64,000 bases of DNA from CAWCDJ01 sp963836015 (GTDB lineage Bacteria; Acidobacteriota; Terriglobia; Bryobacterales; Bryobacteraceae), in NCBI GenBank assembly GCA_963836015.1, contig CAWIIF010000005.1:186001-250000 (forward strand). The letters are read 5' to 3'. Below are positions 1 through 7,306 of this stretch, in pieces (positions within the stretch are counted from its first letter, which is position 1; every line of letters starts with the position of its first letter). The notes beneath the pieces were generated by a model. That model made no database searches, was not told the origin of the DNA, and worked only from the letters and a program-made list of their open reading frames with translations. The position numbers and the translations under genes were made by a program.

Positions 1-579
1 GTACAAGCGGCGCTGCTGCTCGTCCAGCAGGCTGTAGAACAAAATGATGGCAGCTTTCAACTCATCGGGAGACACTTCCAGACGAGCGGCATCGACCACC
101 GTGGGAACCGACTGGTTGCTACGACGTGTCAGAGACTGCCGCTGGCGGGTGGCTGGATCGATGGAGGTATAGAGGAACAGACCGGAGATCAACTCCCGGG
201 CGATCCTTTTCTGCTGAACGAGGTGGCGTAGCGCATCTTGCGCGCCTACATGGAGGATTGCCGACAGTTCTTCGGCAAAATATCCCGCCCCCGAGCTATG
301 GATGAACGCCTCGGCGGTGGCCAGCAAGGTACCGTAGCGGGAGAACCATGCTGGGGCGCAGGACCACAGGCCGTCGGCTCCGAAGCGGACGATCTCGCGA
401 AGCGTGTAGAAGCGGCCGCCATGAGAGTAGCTGGTCAGGTAGTCGAGTTCTTTGAGCTTTCGGAACACGGTGAGGTCGACATCCGTGCCGAGGACGCGTT
501 TTAGATCGGGAAGCGTTGCGATTCTGTCGCGGAGCAGCAGCTTCCGCAAGGAATCCGGCGAGAAGGCGAGGGGCCTCAT
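1..579 (-). CDS. IS-associated winged-helix-like protein, partial (continues past the left edge)
   Basis: An open frame runs on the minus strand from an ATG at 577-579 to the window edge, 193 codons without a stop. The N-terminal ~70 residues are short helices with many charged residues followed by a 'YSHGGRFYTL' wing-like stretch, which suggests a winged-helix DNA-binding domain. The last visible residues (ILFYSLLDEQQRRLY) resemble the linker that precedes the catalytic part of some transposases. The gene ends beyond the window, so the catalytic domain cannot be seen. A 10-bp inverted repeat lies directly upstream and an IS-like end lies 200 bp upstream. Together these suggest an insertion-sequence gene, but the family is not established. 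Confidence 0.55.
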   Translation of the reverse strand, partial: MRPLAFSPDSLRKLLLRDRIATLPDLKRVLGTDVDLTVFRKLKELDYLTSYSHGGRFYTLREIVRFGADGLWSCAPAWFSRYGTLLATAEAFIHSSGAGYFAEELSAILHVGAQDALRHLVQQKRIARELISGLFLYTSIDPATRQRQSLTRRSNQSVPTVVDAARLEVSPDELKAAIILFYSLLDEQQRRLY

Positions 580-580
580 A

Positions 581-627
581 ATGTTATAGTTGCGACTGAA
601 ACAGCATTACAATCGAGACTATAACAT
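581..627. promoter_or_regulatory. Perfect 10-bp inverted repeat upstream of the IS gene
   Basis: ATGTTATAGT at 581-590 is matched exactly by ACTATAACAT at 618-627. The symmetry continues inward with 4 of the next 7 bases. The repeat starts one base upstream of the ATG of the minus-strand gene. It could be an operator or transposase-binding site covering that gene's promoter, because each arm contains a TATAGT/ACTATA core. Confidence 0.5.
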
Positions 628-780
628 AACCGAGAGTGAAACGGGGCAAAGGTCGGATCGGTTTCAACGGCCCATCAATATTGGACCAGCCGCTTACTGC
701 GAAGGGGATGATCCGGAATCGGCAGCCCTTGATAATGTGGCTGTCACGACCACTGATGAGTGGTTATTTTTGCGTGGGCC

Positions 781-918
781 CTTAGCTTGCGGGACGGTAG
801 CCCCGGAAGAGTCGGTCACGGTGCCCAGAAGACTGCCATTCACTGCCTGGCTGAATAGCAAGGCTGCTGTCAGCATCAGCAGAGTGGCGCATACGAAGAT
901 CGGACGTAGATCTTTCAT
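781..918 (-). pseudogene. N-terminal stub of an Oar-like TonB-dependent receptor, interrupted by the IS
   Basis: Starting at the ATG at 916-918, the first ~46 residues contain a signal peptide (hydrophobic core ICATLLMLTAALLF-like, ending SQA) followed by GSLLGTVTDSSGATVPQAK. This is the start of the carboxypeptidase-regulatory-like plug extension typical of Oar-like TonB receptors, which are abundant in Acidobacteriota. A GAGG ribosome site sits 7 nt before the ATG. The receptor sequence stops at ~781, where the IS end begins, so only a few percent of a normally ~1000-1200-aa outer-membrane protein remains here. The rest may lie on the far side of the IS, outside the window. Confidence 0.65.
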
Positions 919-1078
919 TGACTAACCTCACCCCAGATCGAGAGAAATCGACCTTTTAGGATTAAAATTTTACCGCAGCTCCGGGCGTAAGAAAAGGTGG
1001 AGGGGATAACCTCTTACCTCTGCTATCCCATACACCGTATGCGGAATTGGGATGATCGAAAGATCTCAAACAGGTTTG

Positions 1079-1711
1079 CTAGTTCTTCAGCAGTGAAGGA
1101 CGCGGCCGGCGGGAGGGTGTCAGTTCGGCGCGAATTCGTGCGAACTCCGCGGTCGAAATCACCCCGTCACCGCGCGGAGGGATGGCCCGGATGGCGGCTG
1201 TGATCGCGGCGGTCCGCTCCGCCATCGTGGCTCCGCGCGCATTCCGGCTTACATAATCGAGCAGCGCGCTGGGGTCGTAGCCGGCCGCGATCATCATCTG
1301 CACGGCGCTCCGATCGGCCTCCAGCGCGGATGGCGGCCTGTAAATTGCGGGGATCGAGCCTGTAGCCGGAGGCACCTGTTGGAACGGCGTCATGGCTCTG
1401 GCCAGCATGCCGGCGAACTCGGCTTCGCTCTCGGTGGACAGGATCAGCGCCGCCGGCACGAACAAGTAGCCCCCAGGGAATGATATGGCCTCGTGTGTGG
1501 CGTTGATGTCATTAGTGACCGTAACATGCCAGACACTTCCGCTCAGGCGCGTCGCCAGCCGATCGATGTATCTCTGCACATCGGGGTTGTCCAGCGGAGT
1601 GACGGATTTCGAGAACTGTGCCGCCATGTATTTGCCCAGTGCGGCTTCCTTGTCACTTTGAGCGAACAGCGTGCCGGCACCCACTGCGAGAGTCAGAGCC
1701 AGTTTCCGCAT
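1079..1711 (-). CDS. Secreted M48-like protein lacking the HExxH zinc motif
   Basis: 210 aa with an N-terminal signal peptide (MRKLALTLAVGAGTLFAQ). The sequence then follows the peptidase M48 (BepA/LoiP-like) plan: a 'NPDVQRYIDRLATRL' segment, 'ATHEAISFPGGYLFVPAALI' (the usual A-x-PGG-x-I/V-x-V strand-turn), and the helix that should carry HExxH. Here that helix reads AEFAGMLARAM, with neither histidine. A downstream E-A-D-R-x-A-V-Q-M-M-I-A-A-G-Y-D segment, which normally carries the third ligand, is retained. The C-terminal ~35 residues hold an EF-hand-like GDGVISTAEF stretch. It is therefore probably a non-catalytic periplasmic relative, or a decayed copy. No operon partner is evident. Confidence 0.6.
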   Translation of the reverse strand: MRKLALTLAVGAGTLFAQSDKEAALGKYMAAQFSKSVTPLDNPDVQRYIDRLATRLSGSVWHVTVTNDINATHEAISFPGGYLFVPAALILSTESEAEFAGMLARAMTPFQQVPPATGSIPAIYRPPSALEADRSAVQMMIAAGYDPSALLDYVSRNARGATMAERTAAITAAIRAIPPRGDGVISTAEFARIRAELTPSRRPRPSLLKN

Positions 1712-1892
1712 TTGACCACTTCGACGTCCGGTAACCCTTCGCCGTTTCCGGAATATCCGGTACCGGCGTCACGTCGTCGGGATCGCGCAGGAAGGCTTCC
1801 AGGGCGTGGAGCCCGGCTTTTTCGGCGATGCCCAGTAATGTTCCGGAAACAGCAAAAAGCGATCCCCGCCGGGACGTCATGCCGGTCGCTTT

Positions 1893-2042
1893 TCAAGCTG
1901 CGGTACGACCCCTGAAGAAGTGCAGCACCAATGAGATCAGCGCTACGATCAACAGGAGGTGAATCAGGCCACCGGCAACGTGGAACGCGAAGAATCCCAG
2001 CAGCCACATTACAAGCAAGACAACAAACAGCGTCAAAAACAT
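1893..2042 (-). CDS. Small lmo0937-like membrane protein
   Basis: 49 aa made of two hydrophobic segments (MFLTLFVVLLVMWLLGF and GGLIHLLLIVALISLVLHF) with a basic tail FFRGR. This matches the lmo0937 family of tiny two-helix membrane proteins. The start is the ATG at 2040-2042, because AAGGAGATT lies 5 nt upstream. An upstream in-frame ATG at 2093 would only add a polar, unconserved leader. The function of the family is unknown. Confidence 0.75.
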   Translation of the reverse strand: MFLTLFVVLLVMWLLGFFAFHVAGGLIHLLLIVALISLVLHFFRGRTAA

Positions 2043-2093
2043 TTGAATCTCCTTGCGTACGTTCAGTGTGCGCCCGTCGCGCGTGACAGGCAT

Positions 2094-2689
2094 TTGATGG
2101 CTTCAGCCTTCTCCCTCGCCGGTAACTGAAGCGAAAGGGCCCATAGCGCCCGGATCTTAGATCGAGCCGCCACCGATACGGGTGCGCGGAATAGCGAGCT
2201 TCTTACATTTCTTCGTCGTGTGTTTTCTGCGGACGGCTACGCGGCCGGCGCTCCCGCCCCCACACAGCCGACGCCGTTTCCTAAAGCACGCGTCACACCA
2301 ACACCATGCGAACCGCGCGAGGCCCGTTCGCGGAGGGGAGCAACTCTGTCCGCCGGGTAGTTCTCAAACCCATCAACGGCAGCCCCTGGAAGCGAAAGGT
2401 GCCAGAGCATCCAAGTGTGCCCGGGAGGTAATACGGCCCTGGACGCTAGCAGGTCTGGCACTTTCGTGTGCAACTTCTGCATCTTCCCGGAGACATTTAC
2501 GCCGTGCGCCCCCTCCTTGCCTATAGCTGCTACACAAGGCCCTGGCTGCTGTAACCGTCCAGCGGCCGGATCACTTGAGGAAACGTTAATGGCCAACCCT
2601 TCCCAGACTGAATAGCCAAACTCGATTCGGCTGAAGTGGCCTGGATTGGAACGGTATCAAAGATGCACCGAAAAGGCGAGGAGAATTCT
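2094..2689. other. 596-bp stretch without a recognisable gene
   Basis: Several overlapping frames of 60-120 codons exist on both strands. None has a plausible start with a ribosome site, a signal peptide or a familiar motif. I see no tRNA, terminator or repeat here. The last ~50 bases are the leader of the PRC-barrel gene. Confidence 0.5.
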
Positions 2690-3127
2690 ATGCAAGATCA
2701 AGGCAAGATCAAAAAGACAGATCCGGATAAAAGGTATCGTCGCGTACTGGCAGCAAGCACACTGGCCGGCGATCAAGTGCAGAACCTGGCTGGAGAAGAC
2801 CTTGGGAAAGTAGATGAGATCATGATCGACATTCCTGCTGGTAAGGTTGCCTATGCCGTCCTGTCCTTCGGTGGATTCCTCGGTATGGGTAACAAGCTGT
2901 TCGCGGTGCCGTGGAGCGCCCTGAGGCTGGACGAGGACAAGAAGCACTTTATTTTAGATGTCGACAAGAAGAAGCTGGAGAATGCTCCGGGATTTGACAA
3001 AGACAATTGGCCCGACATGGCGGATACCAGTTGGGGAACCCGAATCTTCAGCTATTACGGAGCGGAACCCTATTGGGAGACCCACAAAGAGGAAAAAACG
3101 TTCCGGGGCGGCGGTGGCGGCCTATAA
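2690..3127 (+). CDS. PRC-barrel domain protein
   Basis: 145 aa. Residues ~15-100 form a PRC-barrel: 'LAGDQVQNLAGEDLGKVDEIMID' leads into 'GKVAYAVLSFGGFLGMGNKLFAVPW', the usual sequence of a stress-associated soluble PRC protein of the YsnF/photosystem-H-like type. The tail is acidic and then glycine-rich. The ATG at 2690 is chosen because GAGGAGAATTCT precedes it; the longer frame from 2636 lacks support. Such proteins are often induced by desiccation or osmotic stress, but nothing here shows the role. Confidence 0.8.
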   Translation: MQDQGKIKKTDPDKRYRRVLAASTLAGDQVQNLAGEDLGKVDEIMIDIPAGKVAYAVLSFGGFLGMGNKLFAVPWSALRLDEDKKHFILDVDKKKLENAPGFDKDNWPDMADTSWGTRIFSYYGAEPYWETHKEEKTFRGGGGGL

Positions 3128-3413
3128 CGGGACCGGCGGTCGACCCACTTTGGGTTGAATAGGGCTATCCCCGGCTACGGTTTTTCCTGCTTCCCAACTG
3201 GGGATGCGGGGCTCCAGGGGAGCAGGCGAGTTTGGGAGCCCCGCAATGATGTAAGCTTCGGCCGTTCCGTGATCGGCACACCATGGAAGACCCGGGGGCG
3301 AGCGCAGAGTCCGGCAGTGATCCATATCGCGGACATGGTGCAGGCCTCATTCGGGTGACGATGAATGGATTCGAGAGCGGCGACTTCCCGTTCCTGATAT
3401 TTACCCGTAGTGT

Positions 3414-4391
3414 CTACTTCATCGCCGCCCGCAGATCCTCGTACTGATCGGTCGCAATCAGGTCCACCCCCGCCGCTATCGCAGCCTTCCACCGTGCCTC
3501 AACCGCCGCCCGCGAGCCGAAGTTATAGCCCTTGTCCCAGCCTTTGCTTTCCGCCGGCGTAAATCCGTCCAGCGTATAGAACCGGATCCAGTAGCCCAGC
3601 TTGTGCGCATAATCGACCAGCGCCTTCAGCCGCCGTTCGTCGGCCGCCGTCCACGCGCCCGCCGCCCGCTGTCCGCCTTCCTCCACTTCGTGCCACGAGT
3701 TGTTCCACCAGCGCCGGTAGTTCGTCGGCCGTTCCGGCAGCAGCTCCTGCGGCGGCAGCGTCGCCAGCAGCCGCTCGTGCTCGGCCTTCGGCTCCGCGGG
3801 AATCTCCTTCGTGTGGGCCGAGCCGAACAACCGCAGCTTAGCTCCCACCGGCACTTCGTTGAAGAAGACCTCCTCCTGCTCGTCCGGCACCTCGGTCAGC
3901 ACCAGCAGCGGCTTGGGTTCGAATGGCGAAAGATGGTGCGGATCGGCGGTCTTCACGGCGGTCGTGATCCAACCCTGGTATTCGCCCAGCAGGTCCCAGA
4001 CCGCGTGCAGCAACGGCGCCTGGTTGCTCTTGAAATCGAAGTGCACCACGATCAGCGGCCAGCGCGAGCGGTCGTTCTCCGCCAGCGCCTTCTCCACGAT
4101 CGGCCGCACCCGCTCGAAAAAATAGTCGCGCAGCGTCGGCTCCGTGCCGGACGGCTCGTCCGTGTGCGTTACCGCGATCCGTCCTTTGCCCGTTTTCGGA
4201 TCCACATACCACGCCAGGTCCTGCTCGATCCCCACCGGAAACCCCGTGCCCAGCGCGCGGTCGATCCGGTCTTTCCATTCCCCTTTGTACGGATAGCAGT
4301 TATGCGCGTCTAGAAGCGGCTTGCCGTGATTCAGGTAGCTGAACTGAGCCCAGGCGGGTAGCGCCAGAAGCGCGAGAATGAGGAGCCTCAT
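3414..4391 (-). CDS. Secreted PLC-like phosphodiesterase (GDPD/PI-PLC fold)
   Basis: 325 aa with a signal peptide (MRLLILALLALPAWAQ). After it, 'PLLDAHNCYPY' supplies the first catalytic His-Asn of the PLC-like phosphodiesterase TIM barrel, 'GIEQDLAW' supplies the metal-binding Glu/Asp strand, and 'AVTHTDE' supplies the second His. The C-terminal 'GVDLIATDQYEDL' is the closing strand seen in glycerophosphodiester phosphodiesterases. The likely role is hydrolysis of an exported phosphodiester or glycolipid headgroup; the substrate cannot be read. It is divergent from the DUF1080 gene. The ATG has no ribosome site but has TATCCT exactly 6 nt upstream. Confidence 0.65.
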   Translation of the reverse strand: MRLLILALLALPAWAQFSYLNHGKPLLDAHNCYPYKGEWKDRIDRALGTGFPVGIEQDLAWYVDPKTGKGRIAVTHTDEPSGTEPTLRDYFFERVRPIVEKALAENDRSRWPLIVVHFDFKSNQAPLLHAVWDLLGEYQGWITTAVKTADPHHLSPFEPKPLLVLTEVPDEQEEVFFNEVPVGAKLRLFGSAHTKEIPAEPKAEHERLLATLPPQELLPERPTNYRRWWNNSWHEVEEGGQRAAGAWTAADERRLKALVDYAHKLGYWIRFYTLDGFTPAESKGWDKGYNFGSRAAVEARWKAAIAAGVDLIATDQYEDLRAAMK

Positions 4392-4397
4392 AAAGGC

Positions 4398-4403
4398 AGG
4401 ATA
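4398..4403 (-). promoter_or_regulatory. -10 element for a leaderless start at 4391
   Basis: TATCCT on the minus strand lies 6 nt before the ATG of the phosphodiesterase gene, placing +1 on the A of the ATG. It also sits 17 bp from the -10 of the divergent gene. Confidence 0.4.
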
Positions 4404-4420
4404 GCAGCGCCGCGTTTCGA

Positions 4421-4426
4421 TAAGAT
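4421..4426 (+). promoter_or_regulatory. -10 element for a leaderless start at 4433
   Basis: TAAGAT lies 6 nt before the ATG of the DUF1080 gene, which lacks a Shine-Dalgarno sequence. The predicted +1 is the ATG itself. Confidence 0.4.
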
Positions 4427-4432
4427 GAGTGC

Positions 4433-5041
4433 ATGAAAAATTTCGTAATGGTGTGTTGCGCCGTCATTCTGGTGGCCGCCTGCATCTCGACCGCTGCCGC
4501 GCAAACCGCCCCCGTGCCTGGTAAGGACGGGTGGATCAGTATGTTCGACGGCAAGACACTCGACGGCTGGAAGGCCAACGAAAACCCCGGAAGCTGGAAG
4601 GCCGTGGACGGCGCCATCGTCGGCGACGGCCCGGCGAGCCACCTCTTCTGGATGGAACGCGAATGCGAGAACTGTGAATTCCGCGCCGAGGTCAAGCTCA
4701 ATCACAGCGGCAATTCCGGCATGTATCTCCGCACCGCCTTCGGCCCCGGCTTCCCCAAAGGCTACGAGGCGCAGGTCGAAAACACCTCGCCCGATCCGCA
4801 GAAGACCGGCAGCCTATACGGCATCTGCAAGGTCACCGAGCAGCTCGTTCAGGACGACACCTGGTGGACCCAGGACATCACCATCAAGGGCAACCACGTG
4901 GTCATTAAGGTCAACGGTAAAACCGTCACCGATTGCGACGATCCGCAATCCCGCTACACCAAGGGCTACCTCGCGCTCCAGCAGCACAACGCCGGCAGCA
5001 TCGTGATGTACCGCAACCTGATGATGCGTCCCCTGCCGTAA
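4433..5041 (+). CDS. Secreted DUF1080 (3-keto-disaccharide hydrolase-like) protein
   Basis: 202 aa. A signal peptide of ~24 residues is followed by one DUF1080 jelly-roll domain. The hallmarks are 'GWISMFDGKTLDGWKANE', 'SWKAVDGAIVGDG', 'FRAEVKLNHSGNSGMYLR', 'GYEAQVENT' and the terminal 'GYLALQQHN.GSIVMYRNL'. The domain is a concanavalin-like fold common in planctomycetes and acidobacteria. Some members hydrolyse 3-keto-glycosides; many are only carbohydrate-binding. The full length matches a single-domain member. The gene stands alone, divergent from the phosphodiesterase gene and convergent with the esterase-like gene (2-bp gap). Confidence 0.85.
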   Translation: MKNFVMVCCAVILVAACISTAAAQTAPVPGKDGWISMFDGKTLDGWKANENPGSWKAVDGAIVGDGPASHLFWMERECENCEFRAEVKLNHSGNSGMYLRTAFGPGFPKGYEAQVENTSPDPQKTGSLYGICKVTEQLVQDDTWWTQDITIKGNHVVIKVNGKTVTDCDDPQSRYTKGYLALQQHNAGSIVMYRNLMMRPLP

Positions 5042-5042
5042 G

Positions 5043-6815
5043 TTAGTGCTTCTCGCCCTCCCGCCACCACACGGGCGTTTCGATCGTGTAATAGCGGTAT
5101 TCGTGCGACGGCATGAGCACCCGCGCCAGCATCCGGACTACGTGCCCCGGCGCGCAGTCCGGCCGTATCGCCGCCACCGTGTAGCGCGCCGATGCGCCCG
5201 AGTGGTCGTAGCTGTCCCAGGAGTCGTCGGCCCGCAGGCTCAGGTCCACGCAGGCGTCGTTGGTGAATAGCTCGGCCGCCCGCAGCCATTCGCCGTCGGG
5301 GATCAGCACGGCAAAGCTCTCGCCCGGTGCCGCGTGGCCGTCGCCGTTGCCCTGGCCGAAGGGCACGTCGTCCTGCTTGGTCGCATGCTGCCAGACGTGC
5401 GTGGTCGTGCCGTCGGCGATCTGGAATACCTTGGCGGCCCCGGCCGCAGGGAAGAGCGGCACCTCGATCGGAAAGCGGTTGCCGCCTTCCACCGCTACCA
5501 CACGCACCTCCTCGCGCGCCGCATCCGTCACCGTGACGGTGACCGGCACCAGCGCCGATTCTCCCGGCTCCATGCCGAACAACCGGCTCGACGCCGGATC
5601 CACCGTCACCCCCGCGTCGCCCGCCTCCCACTTCACGGTGGAAACCACCGATCGCGCGGCCCCCTTGTTGAGGAACTTCACCCGCAGCTTCACCGGACCG
5701 CCCGCTGTGGCCCAGGCCGCGCCGGTCACCTCGTAATCCGCGGCCGTAATCACCGCGCCGCTGCCGATCCCCACCTCCCAATCGTCGCCATCCAGGTCGA
5801 AATTCAGCCGGCCCTGCGCGTCGGCCCGCTGAGTGGCGTGCCGCAGCTTGCCGTCCTTCAGGTGCAGGTAGGTCACCGTGTGGACGCTGCGCGGCGTGTA
5901 GAGCCGCGCCGTTGCGATCGAGAGCTTCACCTTCGGAATCGTGGCGCCGCCCGGATACCATTCCCGCACCGATGACCGGAACCCCTGGATTCCGGCGTTC
6001 CGCAAGATGGTAAAGCCCGGCTGCCGTCGGTCCGAGCCGGCCTCCCAGCCCCACACCCCGAAATTCGGATAGACGTCCGCATGGTCGAACAGGGCCGGCT
6101 TGGGCAGCGGATTCTGAAACGCGTGCAGATGAAAATCGAGCGTCTGCGGAATCGCGCCGGCGGCGTGCGCCAGGTCGAACGACGACGACTCGTGCCCAGG
6201 CTTGGCGAACATCCACAGCGCATCCAACTGGCGATGATAAAAAGCCAGCAGGTCGCCCGGACCGGTCACCTGGCGGGTGCGCACGCCTTCGTAGTTCAGC
6301 GCAAAATCGGCCGGCGCGAATTCGGCCTCCATCCCTTCGGGGCCGATCGAAGCTTGCGGGACCCCGTCGAACGCCGAGGCGCTCGACACCATCTCCGGAA
6401 ACTTGCCCGCCACCCAATATGCGTACAGGCCGCCCATACCGAAGCCGGTCACCGCGCGATGATCGCGATCCGCCTGGGTCCGAAAGGTTTTATCGGCGTG
6501 CTCCGCCAGTTCCGGGAAGTAGAGCGGATACCCGCCGGTGGTCTCGACCGGCCCGGCCTCGATCACGATCAGGTCGTGCCCTGCGACATATTCGGAGATC
6601 TCGCGCTCGCGTTCCGCATTTTCCGCGTCGTATCCGTGGAACCAATACACCACCGGGTAGCGCTTCCGCGAGGCCTCGTAAGCCGGGGGCAGGATTGCCC
6701 GGTATTCGCGCGCACCGTTCAGCGCCTCGCTCGAATGTGTTACTTCCCGTACCAGCGGCGCCTGCTGCCATGCCCACGCCGCCGCGACTGCGAGGAGTCC
6801 TACGATGATCCGCAC
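5043..6815 (-). CDS. Secreted esterase-D-like protein with the nucleophile serine replaced by glycine
   Basis: 590 aa from a GTG start. A short signal peptide (MRIIVGLLAVAAAWAW) leads into an alpha/beta-hydrolase domain of the putative-esterase type (residues ~25-330): 'YPVVYWFHGYD' is the oxyanion strand and 'RAVTGFGMGGLYAYW' is the nucleophile elbow. Relatives have G-x-S-M-G-G at the elbow; here the serine codon is GGT (Gly). Residues ~330-590 form Ig-like beta domains ('GPVKLRVKFLNKGAARSVVSTVKW', 'PGESALVPVTVTV') that may bind glycans or protein partners. With its serine missing it is probably not a classical esterase. Its start lies only a few bases from the divergent rpiB-like gene. Confidence 0.6.
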   Translation of the reverse strand: MRIIVGLLAVAAAWAWQQAPLVREVTHSSEALNGAREYRAILPPAYEASRKRYPVVYWFHGYDAENAEREREISEYVAGHDLIVIEAGPVETTGGYPLYFPELAEHADKTFRTQADRDHRAVTGFGMGGLYAYWVAGKFPEMVSSASAFDGVPQASIGPEGMEAEFAPADFALNYEGVRTRQVTGPGDLLAFYHRQLDALWMFAKPGHESSSFDLAHAAGAIPQTLDFHLHAFQNPLPKPALFDHADVYPNFGVWGWEAGSDRRQPGFTILRNAGIQGFRSSVREWYPGGATIPKVKLSIATARLYTPRSVHTVTYLHLKDGKLRHATQRADAQGRLNFDLDGDDWEVGIGSGAVITAADYEVTGAAWATAGGPVKLRVKFLNKGAARSVVSTVKWEAGDAGVTVDPASSRLFGMEPGESALVPVTVTVTDAAREEVRVVAVEGGNRFPIEVPLFPAAGAAKVFQIADGTTTHVWQHATKQDDVPFGQGNGDGHAAPGESFAVLIPDGEWLRAAELFTNDACVDLSLRADDSWDSYDHSGASARYTVAAIRPDCAPGHVVRMLARVLMPSHEYRYYTIETPVWWREGEKH

Positions 6816-6822
6816 TCTTGAC

Positions 6823-6831
6823 TGATATCAT
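6823..6831 (+). promoter_or_regulatory. Extended -10 (TGATATCAT) before the RpiB-type gene
   Basis: TG-A-TATCAT is an extended -10. It ends 7 nt before the ATG at 6839, implying a transcript starting at or one base before that codon. It decides between three possible starts (TTG 6818, ATG 6830, ATG 6839). Confidence 0.45.
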
Positions 6832-6838
6832 GAACACG

Positions 6839-7291
6839 ATGCGACTGGCGGTTGCGAGCGATCACGCGGGCTTCGCCCTCAAAGGGAGAGCGGTCGGGGA
6901 CCTTCGCAAGGCAGGCCACGAAGTTCTCGATCTCGGCACCTATTCTCCAGAGCCCGCCGACTATCCGGATTACGCGAAAGCAGTGGCGTTAGCCGTGCTG
7001 GAGGGCCGCGCCGAGCGGGCCGTTCTGATTTGCGGCAGCGGCGCCGGAGCGTGCGTCGCCGCCAACAAGTTCAAAGGCATCCGCGCGGCCACCTGCCACG
7101 ACAGCTTCTCGGCGCGGCAGTGCGTGGAAGACGACAACGTGAACATTCTGTGTCTCGGCTCGCGCGTGATCGGCACCGAGCTGGCGATGGAGTTGATCCG
7201 CGACTACCTGGCCGCCAACTTCTCGGGCGCCGAGCGCCACCGCCGCCGCCTGGCCAAAGTCGCGGGTTTCGAAGAAGAGTTCTGCGAGTAG
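6839..7291 (+). CDS. rpiB: RpiB/LacAB-type sugar-phosphate isomerase
   Basis: 150 aa. The N-terminus 'MRLAVASDHAGFALK' and the motif 'VLICGSGAGACVAANKFKGIRAA' are typical of ribose-5-phosphate isomerase B and its LacA/LacB relatives. 'CHDSFSARQCVEDDNVNILCLGSRVIG' continues the family signature. RpiB interconverts ribose-5-P and ribulose-5-P in the pentose phosphate pathway. In most RpiB the SGAG loop is G-T-G-I-G; here it is GSGAGACV, so specificity could be for another aldose phosphate. The ATG at 6839 is preferred because it starts the conserved strand and follows an extended -10. The stop is 15 nt before the permease start, so co-transcription with that gene is likely. Confidence 0.8.
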   Translation: MRLAVASDHAGFALKGRAVGDLRKAGHEVLDLGTYSPEPADYPDYAKAVALAVLEGRAERAVLICGSGAGACVAANKFKGIRAATCHDSFSARQCVEDDNVNILCLGSRVIGTELAMELIRDYLAANFSGAERHRRRLAKVAGFEEEFCE

Positions 7292-7306
7292 CAGGAGAAA
7301 CCCACT

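Larger units (their letters stand above)
1..781. mobile_element. Right end of an insertion sequence (partial)
   Basis: The reading frame of a TonB-receptor N-terminus, read on the minus strand from 918, is lost abruptly at about 781. From there the sequence has an IS-like end (GTGGGCCC preceded by an A/T stretch at 762-771), a 200-bp non-coding span and then the partial IS-like gene. The left end is outside the window, so neither the matching terminal repeat nor a target duplication can be checked. Confidence 0.5.

Noticed and set aside
1653..1880. A 75-codon minus-strand frame containing FLRDPDDVTPVPD
   Set aside because: It overlaps the M48-like gene start, has no ribosome site and no heme or other motif. 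It may be a remnant but cannot be supported.
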